Source: Pseudomonas fluorescens | Lineage (GTDB): Bacteria > Pseudomonadota > Alphaproteobacteria > UBA2136 > UBA6156 | Direction: 5' to 3' | Assembly: GCA_003241595.1 (NCBI GenBank) | Contig: QFOU01000009.1 | Location: 1 to 29,852, forward strand | Length of the DNA stretch: 29,852 nt | In this document: positions 8,380 through 15,816 of the stretch, in pieces | Layout of the letters: each line of letters opens with the position of its first letter | Position numbering within the stretch: position 1 is the first letter of the stretch | The notes under the pieces: model-generated | The model's database searches: none | What the model saw: only the letters and a program-made list of their open reading frames with translations | What the model was told of the DNA's origin: nothing | Made by a program: the position numbers and the translations under genes

Positions 8380-9636
8380 TTATTGACGGGCTTCGAGAGC
8401 TGTTTGTGGGCCGCTGGCGGGTTGGGACACGTTGCGGTGGAAGGCGGTGGACAGGAACCCGCCGGTGAGGGCTTGCGCGCTGTTGGCCGGAACGGCGAGG
8501 CCGTAGCCGCGGATCTCGGTGCGGCCGGGGACCTTGTGTTCGGACGGGGTTAGGGCACCGGCGAGTTGTTCTTCTGCACTGCAGATGCTGGTGATGAAGG
8601 TTTTTTCGGTGCCGTTGGCGGAGATGGCCTCGTTGGTTCCGCTGCCGGAGAAGGCGGCGTTGCTTCCGCGGCGCTCGTATTTATCGTAGGCCAGAGGGGC
8701 GGTGAGGCGGAGGCCTTCCTTGCCCAGACCGCCCTTGTCGTCGATGGCCATCATGTAGCCCATGCACATTTTGCCGGGGTTGACGCACATGTTGAGGATG
8801 GCGGGGTAGAGGTCGGCGGCTACCGTGCCGTAGTGGGCGACCGGTTCGTGTTCGCTGGGGACTTCCAGCTTGGTGAGATAGAGGTTGCGGTCGAGGTTTT
8901 GGGTGCTGGATTTGACCGTGGCGACCCAGTTGTCGAATCCGGCGGTATCGAGGCCGTGGAAGCGGAATTTCATGCCTGAGAAGCCATCGCCGCTGTAGTT
9001 GGCGGAGAAACCGAGGTAGTTGCCCGGTTTGTTGATGACCGCGTGGAGTTTGGTTTCCATGCCCGGCATGGCGTAGATCATACCGGCGAGGGCGGGGACG
9101 TAGAAGGCGTTCATGACCGAGGAGGCGGTGATGCGGAAGTTGATGGGGCGGTCGACCGGGGCGGCGAGTTCGTTCACCGTGGCGATACCGTATTCCGGGT
9201 AGATGAAGAGCCACTTCCAGTCGAGAGCTACGACCTGGACTTCCAGCGGCTTTACCTCTTCGGTAATATGTTGGCCATCGGCGATGCGGTTGAGTGGGCG
9301 ATAGGGATCGAGCAGGTGGGTGCCGAGCCATGTAATGGCGCCCAAGCAAATGATAATGAGGAGCGGGCAGGCCCAGATGACCAACTCCAGTTTGGTCGAG
9401 TGATCCCATTCCGGCTCGTACTCGGCTTCGGTATTGGAGGCGCGGTATTTCCAAGCAAAGTGGATAGTGAGGTACATCACTGGAATAATAATGAGGAGCA
9501 TCAGCACGGTGGAAATGACCAGAAGGTCGCGTTGCTGGGCGGCAATGTCGCCGGAGGGTTGCAGGACTGTCCATTCGCATCCGGTCAGGACGGCGGCGAA
9601 TGCGGCAGATGTGCAGTGCTTTAAAAGTTTTCTCAT
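8380..9636 (-). CDS. cyoA: Cytochrome o ubiquinol oxidase subunit II (lipoprotein)
   Basis: This is subunit II of the bo3 oxidase, anchored by two helices (about residues 42-65 and 84-106 of the chosen start) with a periplasmic cupredoxin domain. The CuA ligands of cytochrome c oxidases are absent, as expected for a quinol oxidase. The N-terminus is a lipoprotein signal with lipobox L-T-G-C (Cys20). I chose ATG at 9636 because it gives this signal; the 45 extra codons upstream cross the divergent promoter region. At 418 residues it is about 100 longer than E. coli CyoA (315). The extension follows the cupredoxin domain and contains 'MCVNPGKMCMGYMMAIDDKGG', then a Ser/Ala/Gly-rich tail. Extended CyoA tails also occur in other proteobacteria. 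Confidence 0.94.
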   Translation of the reverse strand: MRKLLKHCTSAAFAAVLTGCEWTVLQPSGDIAAQQRDLLVISTVLMLLIIIPVMYLTIHFAWKYRASNTEAEYEPEWDHSTKLELVIWACPLLIIICLGAITWLGTHLLDPYRPLNRIADGQHITEEVKPLEVQVVALDWKWLFIYPEYGIATVNELAAPVDRPINFRITASSVMNAFYVPALAGMIYAMPGMETKLHAVINKPGNYLGFSANYSGDGFSGMKFRFHGLDTAGFDNWVATVKSSTQNLDRNLYLTKLEVPSEHEPVAHYGTVAADLYPAILNMCVNPGKMCMGYMMAIDDKGGLGKEGLRLTAPLAYDKYERRGSNAAFSGSGTNEAISANGTEKTFITSICSAEEQLAGALTPSEHKVPGRTEIRGYGLAVPANSAQALTGGFLSTAFHRNVSQPASGPQTALEARQ

Positions 9637-9669
9637 GGCAGAAATCCGTTTCTCTTGAACGATGCCTCC

Positions 9670-9682
9670 ATTTAGCCTAAAT
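9670..9682. promoter_or_regulatory. Perfect 13-nt dyad ATTTAG-C-CTAAAT between cyoA and the MFS gene
   Basis: ATTTAG (9670-9675) and CTAAAT (9677-9682) are exact inverted repeats around one base, 33 bases upstream of the cyoA start. It is a plausible operator for the divergent promoter region, but it does not match any regulator site I can name with confidence. Confidence 0.35.
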
Positions 9683-9700
9683 ATCGGCGGAATAGAAGAC

Positions 9701-9719
9701 TTGGATGACATGAATCCAA
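9701..9719. promoter_or_regulatory. Dyad TTGGAT-N7-ATCCAA upstream of the MFS gene
   Basis: TTGGAT (9701-9706) and ATCCAA (9714-9719) are perfect 6-base inverted repeats with a 7-base spacer, 26 bases before the chosen ATG. It could be an operator or a small leader hairpin. Confidence 0.3.
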
Positions 9720-9745
9720 AAATAACTGTGGCCGGAGTACCCAAA

Positions 9746-11065
9746 ATGGCAAAGCAAGCGAAAAAAGACACACGTAATCAGGTGGCTAGCTCACCGGTTG
9801 TGGACAAATACCATAGTCACACTGATGTGGATGACATTGCGGTGGGGGTGATTATTGGCCGTACGTCGGAATTCTTTGACTTCTTTGTGTATGCCATCGC
9901 TTCGGTTCTGGTGTTCCCGAAACTGGTGTTTCCGTTCGTCGATCCGCTGACGGCGATGTTGTATTCGTTCATGATCTTCCCGCTGGCGTTCATGGCGCGT
10001 CCTATTGGGACTTATATCTTCTCTAAAATTGAACTGGCATATGGACGTGGTGCCAAGTTGACCTCCGGCTTATTCCTGTTGGGTACGGCAACGGTGGTGA
10101 TCGCGTTCCTCCCCGGCTATGAGACGATTGGCATGCTGTCGGTTGTATTGCTGGCGATCTTCCGTACTGCGCAGGGGTTGGCGTGGGGTGGTACGTGGGA
10201 TGGTTTGGCATCTTTGCTTTCTCTCCATGCACCGGCCCATCGTCGTGGTTGGTATGCGATGATCCCGCAATTGGGGGCCATGTTGGGTTTGATGGTAGCG
10301 AGTGCTCTGTTCGCGTACTTTGTACATAAGCTTTCGGCGGAAGATTTCTTCAGCTGGGGTTGGCGTTATCCGTTCTTTGTGGCGTTTGCCATCAACGTGG
10401 TGGCACTGTTTGCCCGTTTGCGGATTGTAAGCACGCCTGAATATGTGGATATGCTGGAAAGCCGTGAATTGCAGCCACGTGAGGTGTTAGACACGGTGAA
10501 AAAGGAGGGTTGGCACATTGTAGCGGGGGCGTTTGCGCCGCTGGCAAGTTTTGCGCTGTTCCATATGGTGACGGTGTTCCCCCTCTCTTGGGTGTTCCTG
10601 TTCACCACCGAAAACCCCGCACGCTTTTTGGTAATTGAGTTGATGGCGGCGACATTTGGTTTGATCGCCGTGGCGGCTTCCGGGTTGATCGCGGATAAGA
10701 TCGGTCGTCATACCCTGTTGAGCATTACGGCGGGTGCGATTGCTGCATTCAGTGGTTTTGCGCCGCAGTTGCTGGGAGCGGGTGAAGTGGGTGAGATCCT
10801 CTTCATGTTGACTGGCTTTGTGCTGTTGGGCTTGGCGTTTGGGCAGTCTTCCGGCGTAATGGCGGACAAGTTCCGTAAGGAATACCGCTACACGGCTTCG
10901 GCCCTGACCAGTGACCTTGCTTGGTTGTTTGGGGCTGGATTTGCACCGTTGGCGGCGTTGCTGCTGGCGAGTTACTTCGGACTAATGGCTTCCGGTGCTT
11001 ATCTGCTCTCCGGTGCCATTTGTACCTTGGTGGCGTTGAGCGTTTACCGGGGTAAGCGGGCTTAA
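9746..11065 (+). CDS. MFS transporter, metabolite:H+ symporter (MHS)-like
   Basis: This is a twelve-helix major facilitator protein of 439 residues, probably importing an organic acid or a compatible solute. The MHS-type first helix is visible ('GRTSEFFDFFVYAIASVLVFPKLVFP', after residue 37), with 'PLAFMARPIG' and a second-half signature 'ASGLIADKIGRH'. The usual first-loop motif (G-D-R-x-G-R) is degenerate here, reading 'FSKIELAYGRGAK'. I chose ATG at 9746 because CGGAG lies 8 bases upstream; in-frame ATGs at 9662 and 9710 extend over the intergenic dyads. It is transcribed divergently from the cyo operon. Substrate cannot be told from the sequence. Confidence 0.85.
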   Translation: MAKQAKKDTRNQVASSPVVDKYHSHTDVDDIAVGVIIGRTSEFFDFFVYAIASVLVFPKLVFPFVDPLTAMLYSFMIFPLAFMARPIGTYIFSKIELAYGRGAKLTSGLFLLGTATVVIAFLPGYETIGMLSVVLLAIFRTAQGLAWGGTWDGLASLLSLHAPAHRRGWYAMIPQLGAMLGLMVASALFAYFVHKLSAEDFFSWGWRYPFFVAFAINVVALFARLRIVSTPEYVDMLESRELQPREVLDTVKKEGWHIVAGAFAPLASFALFHMVTVFPLSWVFLFTTENPARFLVIELMAATFGLIAVAASGLIADKIGRHTLLSITAGAIAAFSGFAPQLLGAGEVGEILFMLTGFVLLGLAFGQSSGVMADKFRKEYRYTASALTSDLAWLFGAGFAPLAALLLASYFGLMASGAYLLSGAICTLVALSVYRGKRA

Positions 11066-11080
11066 TTCTGCCAAATGTGA

Positions 11081-11106
11081 AAAGCCCCCTTTGCGGGGGC
11101 TTTTTT
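11081..11106. terminator. Bidirectional terminator between the MFS and tetR genes
   Basis: AAAGCCCCC (11081-11089), loop TTTGC and GGGGGCTTT (11095-11103) form a 9-bp stem with T6 on the + side and a shorter T tract on the - side. It lies between two convergent genes. Confidence 0.88.
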
Positions 11107-11116
11107 GGTGGATGGG

Positions 11117-11719
11117 TTACTTGCCGTAGATCGCGAGGAAGGCGTCGATGGCCCGCTCTACGGCCTCTTTACGGGAGGCGGCGGGGGGTACCTTCATGGC
11201 GTTGAGAAGCATGGGGGTGAGTATTTCGGCATCCAGCAGGGCCTTGAACTGGCGGGCCATGACGAGGTAGTCGGCTTGCTTAAGCTGGCCTTCGGCCGCG
11301 GCGAGTTCGAAGATGCCTGCGATTTTGGTGAGGCCTTTGCGGGGACCTTTTTCGTAGAATTGTTTGCGGACATCGGTATTGTTTTTAAAGCCGATAACGG
11401 TGCGCAGCATTTCCAGATACCACGGTTTGCTGATGAATTCGGTGTAGGAGGTACCAAAGGCGATGAGGAGGGGGCGGATGTGGTCGCCCTTTTGGAACTC
11501 GAAGCAGCCGAGGTGTTTTTTGTGCTGTTGGGCGAGTTCCAGCATGGCTTCCACAAACAGTTCTTCCTTAGAGGAAAAATAGTTGTAGAGCGTGCCTTTG
11601 GAGCCACCGAGGCGGGTGGAGATTTGAGCCATGGACGCGGAATCGAAGCCTTGTTCTTCAAAGACTTCCTTTGCGATCTGGAGGATCTCCTGTCGCTTTT
11701 GTTCGGTTTTAACTCTCAT
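11117..11719 (-). CDS. TetR/AcrR-family transcriptional repressor of the adjacent efflux operon
   Basis: This 200-residue one-component regulator has an N-terminal helix-turn-helix at about residues 9-55, with 'ILQIAKEVFEEQGFDSASMAQISTRLGGSKGTLYNYFSSKEELF' pieces typical of TetR. The C-terminal half is a helical ligand-binding and dimerisation domain. AGAGGTG precedes the ATG at 11719. It is divergent from an outer membrane factor/EmrA/EmrB operon with only 92 bases between start codons, the usual layout for local repressors of drug efflux pumps. Two dyads in that gap cover the inferred promoters of both directions, so self-repression together with pump repression is likely. The inducer is unknown. 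Confidence 0.9.
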   Translation of the reverse strand: MRVKTEQKRQEILQIAKEVFEEQGFDSASMAQISTRLGGSKGTLYNYFSSKEELFVEAMLELAQQHKKHLGCFEFQKGDHIRPLLIAFGTSYTEFISKPWYLEMLRTVIGFKNNTDVRKQFYEKGPRKGLTKIAGIFELAAAEGQLKQADYLVMARQFKALLDAEILTPMLLNAMKVPPAASRKEAVERAIDAFLAIYGK

Positions 11720-11731
11720 TTCACCTCTTTA

Positions 11732-11757
11732 TGTAGATGTCAGATAGTACATTTACA
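11732..11757. promoter_or_regulatory. Candidate TetR operator 2 (over the tetR promoter)
   Basis: TGTAGATGT (11732-11740) and ACATTTACA (11749-11757) pair at every arm position but one around an 8-base centre. It covers the -10 and start of the inferred tetR promoter and touches the -35 of the opposite promoter. It is less symmetric than operator 1. Confidence 0.45.
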
Positions 11758-11772
11758 ATTTGTGCCGGTCAA
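11744..11772 (-). promoter_or_regulatory. Inferred sigma70-type promoter of the tetR gene
   Basis: On the minus strand TTGACC (11767-11772), a 17-base spacer and TACTAT (11744-11749) give a reasonable promoter with an expected start near 11737. The -10 lies at the centre of the dyad at 11732-11757. Confidence 0.5.
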
Positions 11773-11780
11773 TATATAAC
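11752..11780 (+). promoter_or_regulatory. Inferred sigma70-type promoter of the efflux operon
   Basis: TTTACA (11752-11757), a 17-base spacer and TATAAC (11775-11780) each match consensus at 5 of 6 positions. The expected transcription start is near 11787, in the middle of operator 1. Confidence 0.6.
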
Positions 11781-11802
11781 CATACAGTACGGTATGTTTA
11801 TA
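11775..11802. promoter_or_regulatory. Candidate TetR operator 1 (over the efflux promoter)
   Basis: This 28-base palindrome has 12 of 14 base pairs matching, with core CATACAGTACGGTATG (11781-11796) and AT-rich flanks continuing the symmetry. It covers the -10 and start site of the inferred efflux promoter, as expected for a TetR-type roadblock. Its presence also argues against starting the outer membrane factor gene upstream at 11737. Confidence 0.7.
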
Positions 11803-11811
11803 AGAGACAGC

Positions 11812-13272
11812 ATGAACGTGAATTTACACTCCTTTCTGACATTTGAGCGCATGGCGCTACTGACGGTATTATCTTTGAGTATGGCGGCATGTGCGCCGGT
11901 GATGGAGCATTTGCCCTCGTTCAAGAAGGCGGATGACTATGCGGTGGCGCAGAGTGTGAAGAACGTGACGCCGGTGAGTTGGCCTGCGGCGGATTGGTGG
12001 GTGGTGTATCAGGATGAGCAGCTCAATGCTTTGATGCGTGAAGCGATGGACGGTGCGCCGGATTTGGCGATTGCCAATGCGCGGTTAAAGCAGGCGAATG
12101 CACGGGCGGAACAGGCGGGGGCGGTGTTGGCTCCGCAGTTGGCGTTGAATGCAAGTTATACTTCGATGCGACAGAGTGCGAATAACGGGGCACCGGCAGG
12201 GGCGATTCCGGACGGGTGGAATGATTCGGCACGGGGAACGCTGGACTTTAGTTATGAGATCGATTTTTGGGGTAAGAACCGGGCTTCGGTCGCGGCAGCC
12301 TTGAGTGAAGCCGAGGCGGCGAAGGCGGAAGCGGCGCAGGCACGGGTAGTGTTGACGACCTCTCTGGCGGAAGCTTATGCGGACCTGGCGCAGAATTATG
12401 CGGACAAGGAGGCGGCGGAAGCGGCGTTGAAAGTGCGGAGCAAGACCGCCAGCTTGTTTGCGCAGCGTGAGGCCAGTGGGCTTGAGAATATTGGGAGTGT
12501 GCGGCAGGCACGGGCGTTGGAAGCCAATGCCAAGGCGGAAGTGGCGGCCTACAATGAGGCGATCGGTTTGACGCGGAACCGCATTGCGGCGTTATTGGGG
12601 AAGGGGCCGGACCGGGGGTTGGAAATTGCCGAGCCGAAGCGCGATGTGCAGCGGAGTTTGGGTGTGCCGGAGAATTTGTCGTTAGACTTGCTGGCGCGGC
12701 GGGCCGATGTGCAGGCGGCACGGTTGCGGGCCGAAGGGGCTGCGGCACGGATTAAAGTCGCGAAGGCCGGGTTTTATCCGAACGTAAATGTGACGGCTTA
12801 TTTGGGGCAGCAGGTGTTGGGTTTGCAGTATCTGGGTAAGGGTGATTCGACGATTGGTGGAGTGGGGCCGGCCATTAGTTTGCCGATCTTTGGTCGGGAT
12901 GCGTTGAAGGGCCAGTACAAATTGGCCGGTGCCACCTATGAAGAAGCGGTCGCCAGTTATGACGCGACGTTGACCCATGCTTACCAAGAGGTGGCCGATG
13001 TGGTGGTGAGCCGCCAGCAATTGGGTGAGCGTTTGGCGTTTGGTCAGCAGGCAGTGGATGATGCCGAGAAGGCGTGGGTCACGATGCGACAGCGCTATGG
13101 GGCGGGGCTTTCGAACTACCTCGATGTGCTGTCGGCGGAAGATATTTTGATTCAGAACCGCAAGGCACTGGCGGGGTTGGAAGCGCGGGCGTTCAAGCTG
13201 GATATTCAGCTGATGAAAGCTTTAGGCGGTGGTTACACATTTGATGCGAACATGACGGAACATAAGGAGTAA
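11812..13272 (+). CDS. NodT/OprM-type outer membrane efflux lipoprotein
   Basis: This is the outer membrane channel of a tripartite pump. The 486-residue protein has a lipoprotein-like signal ending 'SMAAC' (Cys27 from the chosen start). Two outer membrane efflux (TolC-like) repeats follow, each with an alternating beta-barrel/coiled-coil pattern. Family blocks include 'WWVVYQDEQLNALMREA', 'LDFSYEIDFWGKNR', 'LSLDLLARRADVQAARLRAEGAAARIKVAKAGFYP' and 'RYGAGLSNYLDVLSAE'. ATG at 11812 leaves the operator outside the gene and gives a sensible signal peptide; ATG at 11851 is the alternative. It is first in the operon, 5 bases before the EmrA-like gene. The strong A+E content of residues 180-220 reflects the coiled coil. 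Confidence 0.92.
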   Translation: MNVNLHSFLTFERMALLTVLSLSMAACAPVMEHLPSFKKADDYAVAQSVKNVTPVSWPAADWWVVYQDEQLNALMREAMDGAPDLAIANARLKQANARAEQAGAVLAPQLALNASYTSMRQSANNGAPAGAIPDGWNDSARGTLDFSYEIDFWGKNRASVAAALSEAEAAKAEAAQARVVLTTSLAEAYADLAQNYADKEAAEAALKVRSKTASLFAQREASGLENIGSVRQARALEANAKAEVAAYNEAIGLTRNRIAALLGKGPDRGLEIAEPKRDVQRSLGVPENLSLDLLARRADVQAARLRAEGAAARIKVAKAGFYPNVNVTAYLGQQVLGLQYLGKGDSTIGGVGPAISLPIFGRDALKGQYKLAGATYEEAVASYDATLTHAYQEVADVVVSRQQLGERLAFGQQAVDDAEKAWVTMRQRYGAGLSNYLDVLSAEDILIQNRKALAGLEARAFKLDIQLMKALGGGYTFDANMTEHKE

Positions 13273-13277
13273 GGACG

Positions 13278-14174
13278 ATGACACAGAGTGCATCTGCCAA
13301 GGGGAATAACGCGAAGCGCAAGCGGGCGTTTCTGATTTTAGGTGCGGTTGTAGCGGTGGCTGCGATCGGCTACGGGGCTTATTGGTTTTTAGTGGGTTCG
13401 AACTACGTGAGCACTGACAATGCGTATGTAGAAGCGGAAGTGGCGCAGGTGACGCCGACCATCAATGGTATTGTCTCGGAAATTCTGGTGAATGACACCG
13501 AGGCGGTGAAGCAGGGGCAGGTGTTGATCAAATTGGACAGCACGGATGCGGACCTGGCGCTGGCGCAGGCGGATGCGCAGTTGATCGTGGCGCAGACGAA
13601 TCTTTCTAAAGCACAAACTGAGTTGATGCGTCGTCAGAAGTTGGCGAACACCGGTGCGGTTTCGGCGGAAGAGCTGACCACTGCGCAGAGTGAAGCCATG
13701 ACAGCCGGTGCTAGTGTGGCGCAGATGGAAGCCATGCGGAACCAGGCGGCGGTAGACCTTTCCCGCACCACCGTGGTGGCGCCGATCGATGGTGTGATCG
13801 CCAAGCGCAATGTGCAGTTGGGCCAGCGTGTGCAGGCGGGAACACCGATGATGGCGGTGGTGCCGTTGGACAAGGTTTATGTAAATGCCAACTTCAAGGA
13901 AGTGCAGTTGCGCAAGGTGAAGATCGGGCAGAAAGTGGAATTGCACTCTGACCTGTACGGAAGTGGTGTGGTGTATCACGGGGTAGTACAGGGCTTGGCG
14001 GGCGGAACTGGGGCCGCGTTTTCGGCGATCCCCGCTCAGAATGCCACCGGGAACTGGATCAAGGTGGTGCAGCGTTTGCCGGTGCGGGTGCAGTTGGATG
14101 CGAATGAGTTGAAGGCGCACCCGTTGCAGGTGGGGCTTTCGATGGAAGCGACCATTGATATCTCGGGTGAGTAG
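13278..14174 (+). CDS. emrA: EmrA/HlyD-type membrane fusion protein
   Basis: This periplasmic adaptor joins the inner membrane exporter to the outer membrane channel. The 298 residues start with a basic segment and one membrane anchor (about 17-38). 'YVSTDNAYVEAEVAQVTPTINGIV' (half of the biotinyl-lipoyl domain) follows, then a coiled-coil hairpin (about 85-150). The second half-motif is 'TTVVAPIDGVIAKRNVQLGQRVQAGTPMMAVVPL', followed by beta-barrel sequence. E. coli EmrA has about 390 residues; the shortage is in the hairpin, so this adaptor should span less periplasm. A good ribosome site (AAGGAGTAAGG) lies within and after the end of the preceding gene. Confidence 0.9.
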   Translation: MTQSASAKGNNAKRKRAFLILGAVVAVAAIGYGAYWFLVGSNYVSTDNAYVEAEVAQVTPTINGIVSEILVNDTEAVKQGQVLIKLDSTDADLALAQADAQLIVAQTNLSKAQTELMRRQKLANTGAVSAEELTTAQSEAMTAGASVAQMEAMRNQAAVDLSRTTVVAPIDGVIAKRNVQLGQRVQAGTPMMAVVPLDKVYVNANFKEVQLRKVKIGQKVELHSDLYGSGVVYHGVVQGLAGGTGAAFSAIPAQNATGNWIKVVQRLPVRVQLDANELKAHPLQVGLSMEATIDISGE

Positions 14175-14179
14175 CTTTT

Positions 14180-15703
14180 ATGGAGCAAGCGTTTGAGAAA
14201 CTGACGCGGCCGCAGCAGTTACTGGCAGCGATGATGTTGGCGTTGGCCAACTTCATCGTGGTGCTGGACATGACGATCGCGAACGTGTCGGTACCGCATA
14301 TTGCTGGTGGCTTGGCGGTTTCGCCGAGCCAAGGGACCTATGTCATTACTTCTTATGCCGTGGCGGAGGCCATTATTGTGCCGCTGACCGGCTGGTTGGC
14401 GGGGCGGTTTGGGAGTGTAAAGGTTTTCGTGGTTTCGATGCTGATGTTCGGCATCTGTTCGGCGTTGTGTGGAGCGGCGACCTCAATCGAGGCGCTTGTG
14501 TTTTTCCGCATTTTGCAGGGGCTTTCCGGCGGGCCGTTAATGCCGATCTCGCAGGCGCTTCTTATTCGGATTTTCCCACGGGAGAAGATTGGTGGAGCGA
14601 TGGCGTTGTGGAGTATGACCACGTTGCTGGCACCGGTACTGGGGCCGACGTTGGGAGGGTATATTAGTGATAACATTGGTTGGGAGTTCATCTTCTTCAT
14701 CAACGTTCCCATTGCGATTCTGTGCAGTCTGCTGGTGTGGCGCACCTTAGCACCCGTGGAGACCGAGACCGAAAAGAACCGCATTGATACCGTGGGTTTG
14801 ACCCTGCTGATTGTGTGGGTGGCGGCACTGCAATTCATGCTCGACAAGGGCAAGGAGCTGGATTGGTTTGCTTCGCCGCTCATTGTGTCGCTGGCGATTA
14901 CTTCGGCGATTGGGTTTGCGGCCTTCATGATCTGGGAGTTGACGGCCGATAAGCCGATTGTGGATCTGCGGATCTTCCGGCACCGCGGGTTTGCAATGGG
15001 GACGGTAACGATCAGCCTTGCGTTCGGATCGTTCTTTGCCTTGAACGTGCTGACGCCGCTGTGGTTGCAAAGTTATATGGGTTATACCGCCACCGATGCC
15101 GGCATGGTGATGGGGATGAACGGGATGATCGCCATTTTTGTGGCCCCATTCGTGGCGCGGATGCTGGGCAAGGTGGATGGCCGGATGTTGGTGTTCTTTG
15201 GCGTGATGTGGCTGGCGGGCGTGACGTTCTGGCGGTCGTTTTATACCACCGACGTGACCTTCTGGCAGTTGGCCGGACCGATTTTGGTGCAGGGGATTGG
15301 GATGCCGTTCTTCTTTATTCCGCTGACCAATATTGCGTTGTCGAGTGTGCAACCCAAAGAGACGGCTTCGGCGGCGGGATTGTTTAATTTTGTGCGGACG
15401 CTCTCGGGTGCCTTTGCAACTTCGTTGGTAACGACCGCATGGGAGAACGATGCCAATGCCAACCATGCGCAGATGGTGGGGGACTTGGATAAGTATGGAG
15501 ATGTGCAGACGACGTTGGTGGCCAGTGGGATGACGTCCGACCAGGCGATGGTGCAGCTGGACCACCTGTTGCAGGGGCAGGCGGTGATGCTGGCGAATAA
15601 CCATATCTTCCAGGTATTGGTTTTGTGCTTGATTGCGGCTGCATGTTCCATTTGGTTTGCACCGAAGCCGACGCGGGTTGCCAAGGATATGGGTGGGCAC
15701 TAA
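14180..15703 (+). CDS. emrB: EmrB-type MFS drug:H+ antiporter (DHA2, 14 helices)
   Basis: This is the inner membrane exporter of the tripartite pump, 507 residues with a 14-helix DHA2 pattern. Typical motifs are 'VVLDMTIANVSVPHIAGGL' in helix 1 and 'TYVITSYAVAEAIIVPLTGWLAGRFGSVKVF' (motif A). 'ILQGLSGGPLMPISQALL' (motif B) and 'LAPVLGPTLGGYISDNIGWEFIFFINVPIA' (motif C) follow. It is third in the operon, 5 bases after emrA, and no obvious terminator follows it. Such pumps export hydrophobic acids, uncouplers and antimicrobials; the substrate here is unknown. Confidence 0.94.
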   Translation: MEQAFEKLTRPQQLLAAMMLALANFIVVLDMTIANVSVPHIAGGLAVSPSQGTYVITSYAVAEAIIVPLTGWLAGRFGSVKVFVVSMLMFGICSALCGAATSIEALVFFRILQGLSGGPLMPISQALLIRIFPREKIGGAMALWSMTTLLAPVLGPTLGGYISDNIGWEFIFFINVPIAILCSLLVWRTLAPVETETEKNRIDTVGLTLLIVWVAALQFMLDKGKELDWFASPLIVSLAITSAIGFAAFMIWELTADKPIVDLRIFRHRGFAMGTVTISLAFGSFFALNVLTPLWLQSYMGYTATDAGMVMGMNGMIAIFVAPFVARMLGKVDGRMLVFFGVMWLAGVTFWRSFYTTDVTFWQLAGPILVQGIGMPFFFIPLTNIALSSVQPKETASAAGLFNFVRTLSGAFATSLVTTAWENDANANHAQMVGDLDKYGDVQTTLVASGMTSDQAMVQLDHLLQGQAVMLANNHIFQVLVLCLIAAACSIWFAPKPTRVAKDMGGH

Positions 15704-15816
15704 CGGCCGGGTGAAAGATGCAAAGTTGCCACCTTGGGGAAGGGGTTTGGTGGAGGCTATCTTGCGAGGTTCTTAAGCTATGCGCATGTTAGTTGCAAAT
15801 AAATGAAAGAACCCCC

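Noticed and set aside
7334..8386. Open frame of 350 codons on the plus strand opposite cyoB
   Set aside because: Its composition is Asp/Glu/His/Gly-rich antisense of a highly conserved oxidase subunit, with no start context or homology.
8681..9580. Alternative minus-strand frame of 299 codons inside cyoA
   Set aside because: It is an out-of-frame reading of cyoA, rich in Arg, Pro and His, without any domain.
14747..15700. Minus-strand frame of 317 codons opposite emrB
   Set aside because: It is the antisense shadow of a typical 14-helix transporter; His/Arg/Gln-rich with no family features.
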